Source: Rivularia sp034931125
GTDB taxonomy: Bacteria; Cyanobacteriota; Cyanobacteriia; Cyanobacteriales; Nostocaceae
Direction: 5' to 3'
Assembly: GCF_034931125.1 (NCBI RefSeq)
Contig: NZ_JAYGHM010000015.1
Coordinates: forward strand, 53,899-117,898
DNA: 64,000 nucleotides
Below, piece by piece: positions 44,553 to 53,997 of the stretch. Position 1 is the first letter of the stretch. Every line of letters begins with the position of its first letter. The notes beneath the pieces are model-generated. The model searched no databases. It saw only the letters and a program-made list of their open reading frames with translations, and was not told the DNA's origin. Position numbers and translations under genes: made by a program.

Positions 44553-44666
44553 TTATCCTTGACGTTGCTTGTGCTTCGGATTCGGACAAATCACCATTAC
44601 GCGACCGCGCCGTTTGATTACACTGCATTTCTCGCACATTCTTTTTACGGAGGCTCTTACTTTCAT
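44553..44666 (-). CDS. rpmJ: 50S ribosomal protein L36
   Basis: 37 residues: MKVRASVKRMCEKCSVIKRR, then GRVMVICPNPKHKQRQG. The zinc ligands C-x2-C near residue 11-14, Cys27 and His32 are present. It lies between infA and rpsM, the standard position, and is too short to appear in most gene scans. Confidence 0.96.
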   Translation of the reverse strand: MKVRASVKRMCEKCSVIKRRGRVMVICPNPKHKQRQG

Positions 44667-44777
44667 TGCCTTATTAATCAACTCCAAATAGTAAATTGTA
44701 ACACAAATTCGCAAATTTTTCCGTTAACTGACTACAAAACAAAAATCTGAGATTGTAGTATAATATTCCACATAGAC

Positions 44778-45002
44778 TTACTTTTTACGCAGTCGATAGG
44801 TGATTCGACCTTTTGTGAGGTCATAAGGTGTAAGTTCAACTTTGACGCGATCGCCAGGTAAGATCTTGATATAGTTTCGGCGAATTTTGCCGCTGATATG
44901 GGCTAAAACGTTGAAACCATTATCTAAGTCTACGCGGAACATTGCATTTGGCAGGGATTCTGTCACCGTGCCTTCCATTTCAATTAAGTCTTGTTTGGAC
45001 AA
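44778..45002 (-). CDS. infA: Translation initiation factor IF-1
   Basis: 74 residues, a single OB fold that occupies the ribosomal A site during initiation. [20 protein letters not shown] and the central [20 protein letters not shown] are diagnostic; ends RITYRLRKK. It lies between adk and rpmJ. Confidence 0.96.
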
Positions 45003-45198
45003 TTTGTTTTTCCTTCAACTAAATAGTATTTTTTGATTGCAGCAGTCGTTCTGTAAATCTTTTAGAATATATATCAACAACTTATTAATATATCTTATTC
45101 AAAATTTTATTGCCGAACTATGACTTCGGGTGCTAAGCGGGCGATCAGAAGTAACATGAATCACCCATCTTGATTGCATAAGATCGAAATTGCTTTTT

Positions 45199-45756
45199 TT
45201 AACAACTGACAATTAAATCTTTGAGGTTGGAAGTAACTTCTGGAGCAGATTTATTACCATCTATAACAATTAGCTGTTTGCGATCGCCGTAATAATCTAT
45301 TAAAGGTGTAGTTTCGGAACGGTAAACTTCTAAACGACGACGAATAACATCTTCAGTATCATCTCTTCGTCCGCGTTCTAATAAACGACCTACTACTACA
45401 TCATCTGGCACATCGAGATTGATTACCATCGCGGTGCCTAAATTGTTTTTTTGCAATAAACTATCTAAAAAAGTGGCTTGACTAACAGTACGAGGAAAAC
45501 CGTCAAGAATCCACCCAGAACTAGTATCTGCCCTTTGCAAACGCTCCTCGACCAGTTCTTGAACTAATAAATCGGGAACTAAATGACCGCCATCTACATA
45601 GTTTTTAGCTTTGAGACCTAAAGTTGTTTGCTGTTTAATGGCTTCACGGAGGATATCACCTGTAGAAATATGGGGAACTTGCCAATGGTCAGCTAAAGTT
45701 TTAGCTTGAGTTCCTTTACCGGCTCCGGGTGGTCCTAAAAAAATGATTCGCGTCAT
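45199..45756 (-). CDS. adk: Adenylate kinase, short form
   Basis: Balances AMP, ADP and ATP. 185 residues, the short type with a reduced LID and no zinc cysteines (GRLLERGRRDDTEDVIRRRL). P-loop GPPGAGKGTQ at 8-17, AMP-binding STGDILREAI and DGFPRTVSQA. It follows secY as in many bacteria; a 218-base spacer with inverted heptamer arrays lies between. Confidence 0.96.
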   Translation of the reverse strand: MTRIIFLGPPGAGKGTQAKTLADHWQVPHISTGDILREAIKQQTTLGLKAKNYVDGGHLVPDLLVQELVEERLQRADTSSGWILDGFPRTVSQATFLDSLLQKNNLGTAMVINLDVPDDVVVGRLLERGRRDDTEDVIRRRLEVYRSETTPLIDYYGDRKQLIVIDGNKSAPEVTSNLKDLIVSC

Positions 45757-45761
45757 TTCAA

Positions 45762-45973
45762 TTTTGGATTTTGGATTTTGGATTTTAACAATGGATGCTG
45801 TTATTTGGATTGTCCTCTTTGAAAAAAAGCTTGGAAATGCTATAGTTTTAGATTTTAATTAGATTTTAAATTAATTTAGGATTCGGGGATTTTAGATTGA
45901 AATAGGTTGTTTCTTAATCTAAAATCCATTGACGCGGAAGCGTCTTCCCGAAGGGTAATCTAAAATCCAAAAT
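45762..45973. repeat. Inverted STRR arrays between secY and adk
   Basis: ATTTTGG heptamers (about 45762-45786) face AAAATCC/AAAATCT units (about 45918-45973); a small palindrome GACGCGGAAGCGTC lies at about 45931. The arms could pair in the transcript. Confidence 0.75.
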
Positions 45974-45974
45974 T

Positions 45975-47288
45975 CTATTGTTTCACCATCCCTTCATAAC
46001 GTTGAGAGATAACGTAGGTTTGGATCTGTTTAGCTGTATCAATAGCCACACCTACCAGAATTAACAAAGAGGTAGCACCTAAACCTCGGAAAGTCGGTAC
46101 TCCTAATGCTCTTTCCACGACGGTAGGAATAATCGCAACTAATCCCAAGAAGCCAGCACCAAGAAAGGTAAGTCGGTTCAAAACTCTTTCTAAATATTCG
46201 CTGGTTGCTTTACCGGGACGAATTCCCGGAATCGAAGAACCCATTTTTTTCAAGTTCTGAGCAATATCAACTGGGTTTACAATTAATGAAGAATAGAAAT
46301 AGCTAAAGAAAATAATTGAAAACAGATATATTAGTGCGTAAGCCCACCAACCAGAACCACCTGGATTCAGATAAGTATTTGTAAAGTTAGCTATTTGCGG
46401 GTTTTTAGTAAAGTTGCCAATTAAAAGCGGTAAACTCAAAATTGCGGTTGCAAAAATAATCGGCATTACTCCACCCTGGTTGAGTCGCAAGGGTAAGAAG
46501 CTACGCTGTTCGGCAAGAACTCTTCTACCGACTTGTCGTCTAGCCGAAATAATTGGAATCCGACGCATTCCTTCTTGAACAAAGACGATACCGACAATTG
46601 TTGCTAAGAAAAGCAGCAGTAATACAACTACTTGACCGACTGCTTGACGACCTCCAACTTGAGCGAAGCTAACGGTACTACTCAAAGTTGTAGGTAGGGA
46701 AGACACAATATTGAGGAAAATCAGTAATGATGCTCCATTACCAATTCCTCTTTCTGTAATTACTTCCGATGCCCACATCACGAACATCGAACCAGCAACA
46801 AGAGCTAAAGCAGTCTCAAATACAAAAATCGGACCAAAGCTAATTGCAAAACTTTTCAGCCAAACTGCACTAATGAATATGCTCTGAACAATTGCCCAAC
46901 CCAAGGCTACATATCGCGTGATTTGAGAAATCTTTCGTCTTCCAGCTTCACCTTCGTCTTTCTGTAACTTTTCTAAAGCCGGTATCGCAGCGGTGAGTAG
47001 TTGGATGATAATTGAAGCATTAATAAAAGGTAGAATACCTAAAGTGAAGACTCCCAAAGCAGAAAATCCACCACCAGAAAAGATATCCAGAATGCCTCCC
47101 AAACCGTTACCCTGTGCGATCGAGGCACTAAAAGCTTCACGATTTATTCCTGGAATAGGTATATAAATACCCAAGCGAATCAAAAGTAAAATACCTATGG
47201 TGACAAACAGCCGACCTCTTAAACCTGCTGCCTGCGCCATCTGCATAAAAGTTTCTTGAGCAGAAGGAGCTTTATCTCGACTTATCAT
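45975..47288 (-). CDS. secY: Preprotein translocase subunit SecY
   Basis: Channel of the Sec translocon in plasma and thylakoid membranes. 437 residues with ten hydrophobic segments; IPIPGINREAF opens after the first, FVQEGMRRIPI and the PGKATSEYLERVLNRLTFLG region mark the cytosolic loops. secG is at 32723-32956 in this window; secE is not here. It follows rplO by 67 bases. Confidence 0.97.
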   Translation of the reverse strand: MISRDKAPSAQETFMQMAQAAGLRGRLFVTIGILLLIRLGIYIPIPGINREAFSASIAQGNGLGGILDIFSGGGFSALGVFTLGILPFINASIIIQLLTAAIPALEKLQKDEGEAGRRKISQITRYVALGWAIVQSIFISAVWLKSFAISFGPIFVFETALALVAGSMFVMWASEVITERGIGNGASLLIFLNIVSSLPTTLSSTVSFAQVGGRQAVGQVVVLLLLFLATIVGIVFVQEGMRRIPIISARRQVGRRVLAEQRSFLPLRLNQGGVMPIIFATAILSLPLLIGNFTKNPQIANFTNTYLNPGGSGWWAYALIYLFSIIFFSYFYSSLIVNPVDIAQNLKKMGSSIPGIRPGKATSEYLERVLNRLTFLGAGFLGLVAIIPTVVERALGVPTFRGLGATSLLILVGVAIDTAKQIQTYVISQRYEGMVKQ

Positions 47289-47355
47289 AATGATTTACCG
47301 ATGAATTGTTAACCAGGGCGGTGGGCTGCATTCTTAGCATTTTTTGTGGTTGTGT

Positions 47356-47811
47356 CTAATTTCTCATCGATACAACTTCACAACTACCACCAGCAGCCTC
47401 AATTTTGCTACGAGCCGTATCCGTAAAAGCTGCGGCTTGTACTCTAAGAGGAACGTTGATTTCTCCATCCCCTAAAATTTTTAATGGTCCTTGTACGGCA
47501 GTGAGAATACCATTTTCTCGTAACAAAGTCACATTAACTTCTGTATTTTCTGGGAGTGAAGACAACTTCTCTACATTAATCGTAGTGTATATTTTACGAT
47601 TAACGACCGGAAAACCTTTAAGTTTTGGTACTCGACGATAAAGGGGCTGCTGACCACCTTCAAAACCGGGTCTGGTTCCCCTACCGGAACGGGATTTTTG
47701 ACCCCGCATACCGAAACCACAACTTGCACCTTGACCGGCTGAAATTCCGCGTCCGACACGTCGGCGACGTTTCTTAGAACCCTCTTGAGGGCGAAGATCC
47801 TCTAGTCTCAT
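47356..47811 (-). CDS. rplO: 50S ribosomal protein L15
   Basis: 151 residues; late assembly protein of the large subunit. RLEDLRPQEGSKKRRRRVGR, GRGTRPGFEGGQQPLYRRVP and KIEAAGGSCEVV are the family blocks. Follows rpsE by 45 bases; rpmD, which usually lies between them, is missing. Confidence 0.97.
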   Translation of the reverse strand: MRLEDLRPQEGSKKRRRRVGRGISAGQGASCGFGMRGQKSRSGRGTRPGFEGGQQPLYRRVPKLKGFPVVNRKIYTTINVEKLSSLPENTEVNVTLLRENGILTAVQGPLKILGDGEINVPLRVQAAAFTDTARSKIEAAGGSCEVVSMRN

Positions 47812-47856
47812 TTTAGTTATTTATATTTTTTTACAAGGTGGCTCGTAATTACAGCT

Positions 47857-48384
47857 TTACTGGGCGTAAAGCTTCTCAATGCTGACATCCCTACTTTCGG
47901 CAACTTCATTGAAGTTTCGCAGTACTGCAAGAGCGTTCATTGCGGCTCTAGCATTATTCAGGGGGTTATTGGAGCCGAGTTGCTTCGCTAAAACGTTACG
48001 AACTCCGGCTAATTCGAGTACGGTACGTACCGCACCACCAGCAATTACACCAGTACCGGGAGATGCGGGTCTCATGATGACTTTAGCACCGCCACCGACA
48101 CCATTAGTAGGATGGGGGATCGAGTTGGATTTGGTAATGGGAATCTCTACCAAATGTTTTTTGCCATCGGCTACGCCTTTTTTTACGGCTCCAATGACAT
48201 CGCTGGCTTTACCTACTCCCACACCAACTTGACCGCGTTCGTTACCGACGACTACAATTGCCCGGAAGCTCAGTTTTTTACCTCCTTTGACAACCTTACT
48301 TACCCGTCGGATTTGAATTACCCGCTCTTGCCAGTTAGTTTCTTCTTTTTTAGCTCGGCTCGTTTTACGACGACTGTTTGCCAT
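47857..48384 (-). CDS. rpsE: 30S ribosomal protein S5
   Basis: 175 residues; important for decoding accuracy. WQERVIQIRRVSKVVKGGKK, GNERGQVGVGVGKASDVIGA and ASPGTGVIAGGAVRTVLELA are diagnostic. Confidence 0.97.
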   Translation of the reverse strand: MANSRRKTSRAKKEETNWQERVIQIRRVSKVVKGGKKLSFRAIVVVGNERGQVGVGVGKASDVIGAVKKGVADGKKHLVEIPITKSNSIPHPTNGVGGGAKVIMRPASPGTGVIAGGAVRTVLELAGVRNVLAKQLGSNNPLNNARAAMNALAVLRNFNEVAESRDVSIEKLYAQ

Positions 48385-48493
48385 ATTTTGAATGCTCTAT
48401 GAATTTTACTTATCAGTGGCTTTTTACTAGCAATAAATAATTTACTTGTTTGTCTAGTACTAACTAAATCCCTGATAATTTTAGATTAGAAAC

Positions 48494-48856
48494 TTAGAAA
48501 CTTAAACCACCTTCTCGGGCAGCATCAGCTAAGGCTTTGATACGTCCATGATAAAGGTTTCCACCACGGTCAAATACAACCTGAGTCACACCTTTTTCTA
48601 ACGCTCTTGCTGCTAATGCTTTACCAACTTCAGTTGAAGCCGCTTTATTAGCACCTGAAGTCAATCTAGATTTTAGTTCGGGTTCTACACTAGATGCTGT
48701 AGCCAAAGTTTTCTGTAATGTATCATCTATTACCTGAGCGTAAATATGCTCGTTGGAGCGATACACTGCCAAGCGAGGACGCTCGGAAGAACCCAAGATT
48801 TTGTTTCTGATGCGTCGATGACGACGCTGTTTTGATTGTTGACGGGTAATTTTCAT
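48494..48856 (-). CDS. rplR: 50S ribosomal protein L18
   Basis: 120 residues; binds 5S rRNA with L5. RHRRIRNKILGSSERPRLAV, SNEHIYAQVIDD and the end FDRGGNLYHGRIKALADAAR are diagnostic. Begins 3 bases after the rplF stop. Confidence 0.97.
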   Translation of the reverse strand: MKITRQQSKQRRHRRIRNKILGSSERPRLAVYRSNEHIYAQVIDDTLQKTLATASSVEPELKSRLTSGANKAASTEVGKALAARALEKGVTQVVFDRGGNLYHGRIKALADAAREGGLSF

Positions 48857-48859
48857 AAT

Positions 48860-49411
48860 TTATTTTTTACCACCTTTACCGGCTTTACCAGCTTTACGTC
48901 TGACAATTTCGTTGTCATAACGAATACCTTTACCTTTATAAGGCTCTGGTGGACGAACCGCACGGATACGAGCGGCTGTATTCCCCACCATTTCTTTGTC
49001 GTAGCCGCTAATAACTATAGCAACGCCTTTTTCTTCAATGGCAAATTGAATTCCTTCTGGTGGAGCAATTTCTACAGGATGGCTGTATCCAACGTTCAGT
49101 ACCAAATCGCGACCTTTGAGTTGCGCTCGGTACCCAACACCTTGAAGCTTCAACTGACGCTGAAATCCTTTAGAAACACCCTCAACCATATTAGAAACCA
49201 AGGTACGACTTAAGCCATGCATTTGTCGGCATACTCTTGAATCGTTTTCACGGGATACGGTTAAAGTGTCTCCTTCTTGGGAAACGCTCACTTCAGTAGG
49301 AAGTTCGCGTGAAAGTTCGCCTTTTGGTCCTTTTACGGATACTTTGGCACCATCAATTGTTACTTGTACCTTTGACGGTAATGTTATTGGCTGTTTACCA
49401 ATTCTAGACAT
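48860..49411 (-). CDS. rplF: 50S ribosomal protein L6
   Basis: 183 residues; near the factor-binding site. MSRIGKQPITLPSKVQVTID and the C-terminal RAVRPPEPYKGKGIRYDNE are diagnostic. rplR follows at once. A 170-base spacer with inverted heptamer arrays separates it from rpsH upstream. Confidence 0.97.
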   Translation of the reverse strand: MSRIGKQPITLPSKVQVTIDGAKVSVKGPKGELSRELPTEVSVSQEGDTLTVSRENDSRVCRQMHGLSRTLVSNMVEGVSKGFQRQLKLQGVGYRAQLKGRDLVLNVGYSHPVEIAPPEGIQFAIEEKGVAIVISGYDKEMVGNTAARIRAVRPPEPYKGKGIRYDNEIVRRKAGKAGKGGKK

Positions 49412-49435
49412 GATTTTTTGTCCTTAAATGCTCCA

Positions 49436-49567
49436 ATTTTAGATTTTTGATTTTTGATTGAGGAAAAACTTGTAATTCCGGCTCTACGTTTAAAAAACGG
49501 TTTTAAGTCTTCTAATCCCGACCTTGAGGGAATAGAATCTAAAATCTAAAATCTAAAATCCAAAATC
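49436..49567. repeat. Inverted STRR arrays between rpsH and rplF
   Basis: TTTTAGATTTTTGATTTTTG (about 49437-49460) faces AATCTAAAATCTAAAATCTA and following units (about 49529-49567). Same arrangement as at the adk-secY and rpsS-rplB spacers. Confidence 0.75.
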
Positions 49568-49581
49568 CCTTCAAACCTTGA

Positions 49582-49983
49582 CTACCAGACGTAGCAAAGT
49601 ACTTCGCCACCTAAATTTTGTTGACGTGCTTCGCGATCGGTCATGATACCGGAGGATGTAGATATTATTGCAATCCCAATACCGCCTAATACTCTTGGTA
49701 AGTCTTTTTTGTTGGAATAAACTCGCAAACCCGGTCTGCTTACTCGCTTGAGAGCAGTTATTACCGGCTGACGATTTTTTCCTTTATATTTCAAAGAAAT
49801 TACCAAATGAGACTCGATTCCTTCTCCGGCTGTTTCAAAATCATTGATAAAGCCTTCTTCCCGCAATACTTTCGCTATATTTTGGCTCATTTTGGCTGCT
49901 GGCACTTTTGTTGTTTGATGCCTAGCCAAATTGGCGTTGCGGATGCGCGTCAGCATATCTGCAATTGTGTCGTTTGCCGCCAT
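49582..49983 (-). CDS. rpsH: 30S ribosomal protein S8
   Basis: 133 residues; central domain assembly protein. AANDTIADMLTRIRNANLAR and the end LGGEVLCYVW are diagnostic. Two ATG codons are adjacent; GAGGAA lies closer than usual to both, and the second (49983) gives the better spacing. rpsN, often upstream of it, is absent. Confidence 0.96.
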   Translation of the reverse strand: MAANDTIADMLTRIRNANLARHQTTKVPAAKMSQNIAKVLREEGFINDFETAGEGIESHLVISLKYKGKNRQPVITALKRVSRPGLRVYSNKKDLPRVLGGIGIAIISTSSGIMTDREARQQNLGGEVLCYVW

Positions 49984-50005
49984 CATTTCCTCTATTTAGA
50001 TGAAC

Positions 50006-50551
50006 TTATTGCTCCCGAAAGGGCATTCCCATTTCTTTTAATAAAGCGCGACCTTCTTCATCATTCCTAGCTGTAGTAATGATGGAGATGTCCATACCGC
50101 GAATCTGGTCAACCCGGTCGTATTCGACTTCTGGAAAAATTAATTGTTCTCTAACTCCTAGAGTATAATTTCCCCGACCATCAAAGCTTTTAGCGCTGAC
50201 TCCACGAAAGTCACGAATTCTGGGTAATGACAGGTTAATCAAACGGTCGAGAAAGTTGTACATCTTATTGCTTCTAAGAGTTACCATTACCCCTACAGGC
50301 ATACCTTCTCGAATTTTGAATCCTGCGATCGCCTTTTTTGCTCTAGTGACCACCGGCTTTTGACCAGTTATTAATGCGATCTCGCTTAAAGATGCTTCTA
50401 ATGCTTTAGCATTTTGAGAAGCTTCCCCCAAGCCTCGGTTAACACTTACTTTGATAACCTTCGGCACCTGATGAATATTTGAATATTCAAATTGTTTCAT
50501 CAAATTGGGGACAATGGTCTCCTGATATCTACTTTTTAATCCTACTGCCAT
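50006..50551 (-). CDS. rplE: 50S ribosomal protein L5
   Basis: 181 residues; binds 5S rRNA and the P-site tRNA. MKQFEYSNIHQVPKVIKVSV, ITGQKPVVTRAKKAIAGFKI and FPEVEYDRVDQIRGMDI are diagnostic. rpsH follows 19-22 bases later. Confidence 0.97.
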   Translation of the reverse strand: MAVGLKSRYQETIVPNLMKQFEYSNIHQVPKVIKVSVNRGLGEASQNAKALEASLSEIALITGQKPVVTRAKKAIAGFKIREGMPVGVMVTLRSNKMYNFLDRLINLSLPRIRDFRGVSAKSFDGRGNYTLGVREQLIFPEVEYDRVDQIRGMDISIITTARNDEEGRALLKEMGMPFREQ

Positions 50552-50589
50552 TTTTTCTCCTTATCCCTGGGCTTGGTCAGGGAAATGAT

Positions 50590-50710
50590 TGTGAGTTATG
50601 AGTTATGAGTTATGAGTTATGAGTTATAAAGCTCCTAATTCTTAACTATTTACCAATGAGTCATAAGGAAATTATTAATTGTTAATTCCTAACTCCTCAC
50701 TCTTAACTCC
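50590..50710. repeat. STRR heptamers between rplX and rplE
   Basis: GAGTTAT heptamers (about 50591-50625) are followed by complementary-looking AACTCCT/AACTATT units (about 50680-50710), so again two facing arrays inside the operon. Confidence 0.65.
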
Positions 50711-50713
50711 TAA

Positions 50714-51067
50714 CTATTTATCAATGATTTCCCCAGTCTTCTTTAACATACGGACTTTTTTACCTTCTTGAGTAAAGGTGTAACAAACGCGAGAAGCTAC
50801 GTTTTCCTTGGTGGAATAAAGCATCACGTTGGAACTGTGAATCGGAAATTCCTGGGTAACAATTTTTCCAGATTCACCTTCTTGTTGAGGCTTAACGTGC
50901 TTAGTTTTGATATTTACACCTTTAACAATAACTTTACTCTTTTTAGTCATTGTCTCGACAATTTCACCAACTTTGCCTTTGTCTCTTCCAGAAATTACCT
51001 GTACGGTATCTCCAGTTTTGACGTGCATTTTGTGAAATAAAGGTTTTGCATTTTTTTTAGTAGCCAT
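50714..51067 (-). CDS. rplX: 50S ribosomal protein L24
   Basis: 117 residues; assembly initiator of the large subunit. KMHVKTGDTVQVISGRDKGK is the KOW motif; VNIKTKHVKPQQEGESGKIV follows. Its ATG overlaps the rplN stop by one base (TAATG). Confidence 0.96.
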   Translation of the reverse strand: MATKKNAKPLFHKMHVKTGDTVQVISGRDKGKVGEIVETMTKKSKVIVKGVNIKTKHVKPQQEGESGKIVTQEFPIHSSNVMLYSTKENVASRVCYTFTQEGKKVRMLKKTGEIIDK

Positions 51068-51435
51068 TACAGTACCTCCGGTGCCAGAGAAACTATTTTA
51101 GTAAAGTTTTTATCGCGTAATTCCCGTGCTACCGGACCAAATACCCGCGTTCCTCTGGGATTTCCGTCTTTATTAATTATGACTGCGGCATTATCATCAA
51201 AACGGATAGTCATGCCGGTTTCACGATTTACGCCTTTTCTGGTACGGACTATTACAGCCTCTACCACATCAGACTTTTTGATCGCCATATTCGGCTGGGC
51301 ATCTTTGACAACGGCGATAATTCGATCGCCAATGCTGCCATAGCTACGGTTTCCGGCACCCAGAACGCGGATGCACATTAATTTACGAGCGCCGCTGTTA
51401 TCCGCAACATTCAAGTAAGACTGGGCTTGTATCAC
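51067..51435 (-). CDS. rplN: 50S ribosomal protein L14
   Basis: 122 residues; intersubunit bridge. MIQAQSYLNVADNSGARKLM, GNRSYGSIGDRI and the ending IVSLAPEVL are diagnostic. Overlaps rplX by one base. Confidence 0.97.
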   Translation of the reverse strand: MIQAQSYLNVADNSGARKLMCIRVLGAGNRSYGSIGDRIIAVVKDAQPNMAIKKSDVVEAVIVRTRKGVNRETGMTIRFDDNAAVIINKDGNPRGTRVFGPVARELRDKNFTKIVSLAPEVL

Positions 51436-51483
51436 AATTTATCTCCGTTGTAAAGTTGTTAGCTATGTAACAACCGCTTGTTA

Positions 51484-51732
51484 TCAATTATTCCTACTGC
51501 TGAGGATTTCTTTGACTTGCCAGCGCTTGGTCTTGCTCAGGGGTCTAGTTTCCTGAATGCGGACGCGATCGCCTTCTTTGCAGTTATTTTCTTCGTCGTG
51601 AACTTTGTAGCGTTTGGTTGTGACTACAATTTTGCCGTATTTTTGATGACTATCGCGGCTTTCTATGGCGACTACCACCGTTTTTTGCATTTTATCGCTG
51701 ACTACTAGACCAACTCTTTCTTTAACAGCCAT
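51484..51732 (-). CDS. rpsQ: 30S ribosomal protein S17
   Basis: 82 residues, OB fold. GLVVSDKMQKTVVVAIESRD and EGDRVRIQETRPLSKTKRW are diagnostic. 19 bases after rpmC. Confidence 0.96.
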   Translation of the reverse strand: MAVKERVGLVVSDKMQKTVVVAIESRDSHQKYGKIVVTTKRYKVHDEENNCKEGDRVRIQETRPLSKTKRWQVKEILSSRNN

Positions 51733-51751
51733 AATTTATTTGACTTATTAT

Positions 51752-51970
51752 TTACTCTGAATCTTGATTTGCAGCGCGTTGACGTTCCCCTTCAACTGTT
51801 AGCAATTGAGCTAAACGATGACGAGCGTGTTTAAATTTTGCGGGTTTTTCTAACTGTTTGGTTGCTTGTTGCAAACGGAGATCGAATAACTGCTTTTTAG
51901 TAGCAACAATTTCTTGTACTAACTGCTCGTCGCTCAAATCTCTAGCTTCGGAAATTTTAGGAAAAGGCAT
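51752..51970 (-). CDS. rpmC: 50S ribosomal protein L29
   Basis: 72 residues, helical hairpin at the tunnel exit. ARDLSDEQLVQEIVATKKQL and FDLRLQQATKQLEKPAKFKH are diagnostic. 3 bases after rplP. Confidence 0.95.
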   Translation of the reverse strand: MPFPKISEARDLSDEQLVQEIVATKKQLFDLRLQQATKQLEKPAKFKHARHRLAQLLTVEGERQRAANQDSE

Positions 51971-51973
51971 GAT

Positions 51974-52399
51974 TTATGCTTTCGGCTCCTGTTCTTCACG
52001 GGCAATAAACTTAGTTTTTATTGGTAGTTTGTGTGAAGCTAAACGCATCGCTTCGCGAGCGGTTTCTTCAGCTACACCAGCAATTTCAAACAGGATTCTT
52101 CCTGGCTTAACTACAGCTACCCAAAATTCGGGATTACCTTTACCAGAACCCATTCGGGTTTCTGCGGCACGCATTGTTACAGGTTTATCGGGGAATACTC
52201 GAATCCAGATTTTCCCACCCCTACGAATGTAACGAGTCATCGCCCGACGGGAAGCCTCGATTTGACGAGATGTAATCCAAGATGGTTCTTGAGCCTGGAG
52301 AGCAAAATCACCAAAGTTAAGGCTACTACCTCGCGTGGCTAATCCTTTCATCCGTCCGCGATGTTGCTTGCGGAATTTAGTTCTTTTAGGACTTAACAT
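51974..52399 (-). CDS. rplP: 50S ribosomal protein L16
   Basis: 141 residues; shapes the A-site region of the peptidyl transferase centre. MLSPKRTKFRKQHRGRMKGL and GRVFPDKP-like RVFPDKPVTMRAAETRMGSG are diagnostic. A repeat-bearing spacer of 91 bases (TTAGCTGTTAGCTATT units) lies before it. Confidence 0.97.
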   Translation of the reverse strand: MLSPKRTKFRKQHRGRMKGLATRGSSLNFGDFALQAQEPSWITSRQIEASRRAMTRYIRRGGKIWIRVFPDKPVTMRAAETRMGSGKGNPEFWVAVVKPGRILFEIAGVAEETAREAMRLASHKLPIKTKFIAREEQEPKA

Positions 52400-52490
52400 G
52401 AGTTATTAATTATTAGCTGTTAGCTATTAGCTGTTAGTTATTATTTGTTAGCTTTCGTCGTACTAATTACTAACTACTATCGACTAACGA

Positions 52491-53246
52491 CTAATTTTCA
52501 TTGGAACGGTCTTCAAAGGAAGGACGACGACGTTGTTGTTGACGACGACGGGGTTCGCGTTCGTTTTTAGGGTTGGAAGTTGATGATTCTTCTTCTCCGG
52601 GGATAATCTCTCCTTTGAATACCCAAACTTTGATGCCAAGGATACCGTAAATAGTTTTAGCAGTAACGTAGGCGTAATCGATGTTAGCTCGTAAAGTATG
52701 TAAAGGAACCCGACCTTCACGAGTCCACTCTGTACGGGCAATTTCTGCACCGTTTAAGCGTCCGCTGACTTGAATTTTGATTCCCTGTACTCCTGCACGT
52801 TGCGCTCGCTGAATCGCTTGACGCACAACTCTACGGAAGGAAACCCGGCGTTCGAGCTGTTGGGCTATGTACTCGCCAATCAAGAAAGCATTAGCGTCAA
52901 CGCGCTCTACTTCAACAACGTTGATCCGAATTTGACGATTACCGCCTAAAACTTGTTGCAGTCCGACACGTAATGCTTCAATTCCTTGTCCCCCTCTGCC
53001 TACTACCACACCGGGTCTAGCAGTAGAAACTTCTAAATCAATTTGATCTGCTTTACGCTCAATTTTGACTTCGGAAATACCGGCATTATTTTGAGCGCTT
53101 CGACCTAACTTGCTTTCTATATACTGGCGAAGTTTGTAGTCTTCTTGCAGTAGTTCTGGATATCGAGAAGGGTCGGCAAACCAGCGAGATTGATGGTCTT
53201 TAGTAATTCCTAAACGAAATCCGATTGGATTAATCTTTTGTCCCAC
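52491..53246 (-). CDS. rpsC: 30S ribosomal protein S3
   Basis: 251 residues; mRNA entry and helicase role. MGQKINPIGFRLGITKDHQS, the KH domain with VVGRGGQGIE, and YGILGIKVWVFKGEII are diagnostic. The last ~35 residues are a Glu/Arg-rich tail (RRRQQQRRR) typical of cyanobacterial S3. Confidence 0.97.
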   Translation of the reverse strand: MGQKINPIGFRLGITKDHQSRWFADPSRYPELLQEDYKLRQYIESKLGRSAQNNAGISEVKIERKADQIDLEVSTARPGVVVGRGGQGIEALRVGLQQVLGGNRQIRINVVEVERVDANAFLIGEYIAQQLERRVSFRRVVRQAIQRAQRAGVQGIKIQVSGRLNGAEIARTEWTREGRVPLHTLRANIDYAYVTAKTIYGILGIKVWVFKGEIIPGEEESSTSNPKNEREPRRRQQQRRRPSFEDRSNEN

Positions 53247-53306
53247 TTTTGCTTCCTTTAAAATATATTTGCACTCTATCTAAATTGTTCTAATCTGAGT
53301 GCTTGG

Positions 53307-53666
53307 TTATTCCGCATCCGGCTCAGCAGCCACGGCAACGGTTATATGGCAGGTGGGTTTGCGAATTTGGTAGGCACGACCTTGCGCTCTAGGCTGAAAG
53401 CGTTTAAATACCGGACCTTGATCTGCGAACGCTGTGGAAACTATTAAAGATGCTCGGTCTAATCCCTCGTTATGTTCGGCATTAGCAGCAGCACTTCTAA
53501 GAACCTTTAATACTGGGTCGCAGGCTCTGTAAGGCATAAACTCTAAAATTATCAGTGCTTCCCGATAGGAACGTCCCCGAATTTGGTCAAGTACGCGGCG
53601 TACTTTAAAGGGCGACATCCGGATATATCGAGCAATTGCTTTTACTTCTTTAGTATCAGTAGCCAT
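53307..53666 (-). CDS. rplV: 50S ribosomal protein L22
   Basis: 119 residues; its long hairpin lines the exit tunnel. AIARYIRMSPFKVRRVLDQI and RAQGRAYQIRKPTCHITVAV are diagnostic. The ATG at 53666 (MATDTKEV) is preferred; a start four codons earlier is also in frame. Confidence 0.96.
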   Translation of the reverse strand: MATDTKEVKAIARYIRMSPFKVRRVLDQIRGRSYREALIILEFMPYRACDPVLKVLRSAAANAEHNEGLDRASLIVSTAFADQGPVFKRFQPRAQGRAYQIRKPTCHITVAVAAEPDAE

Positions 53667-53716
53667 AATCAATTTCACCGAATTGCTAATTACATGATGC
53701 GATTAGCGTCCTTCGG

Positions 53717-53992
53717 TTATCTACCTCCTTTTCTATCTTTAGAGTGACCCCTAAAAGTGCGGGTAGGAGCAAATTCTCCTAATTTATGACCAACCATTTG
53801 GTCGCTAACAAAAACTGGGACGTGCTGCTTGCCGTTGTGAACGGCAATAGTATGACCAACCATCAATGGTAAAACTGTGGAAGCTCTCGACCAAGTTTTA
53901 ATAACTTCTTTTTTGTTAGTTTCGTTGAGCTTATCGATTTTTTTCAGTAAATGATCCGCAACAAAAGGACCTTTTTTAAGAGAACGACCCAT
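53717..53992 (-). CDS. rpsS: 30S ribosomal protein S19
   Basis: 91 residues; head protein near S13. MGRSLKKGPFVADHLLKKID, IVPLMVGHTIAVHNGKQHVP-like LPLMVGHTIAVHNGKQHVPV and GHKLGEFAPTRTFRGH are diagnostic. Confidence 0.97.
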   Translation of the reverse strand: MGRSLKKGPFVADHLLKKIDKLNETNKKEVIKTWSRASTVLPLMVGHTIAVHNGKQHVPVFVSDQMVGHKLGEFAPTRTFRGHSKDRKGGR

Positions 53993-53997
53993 AGGAC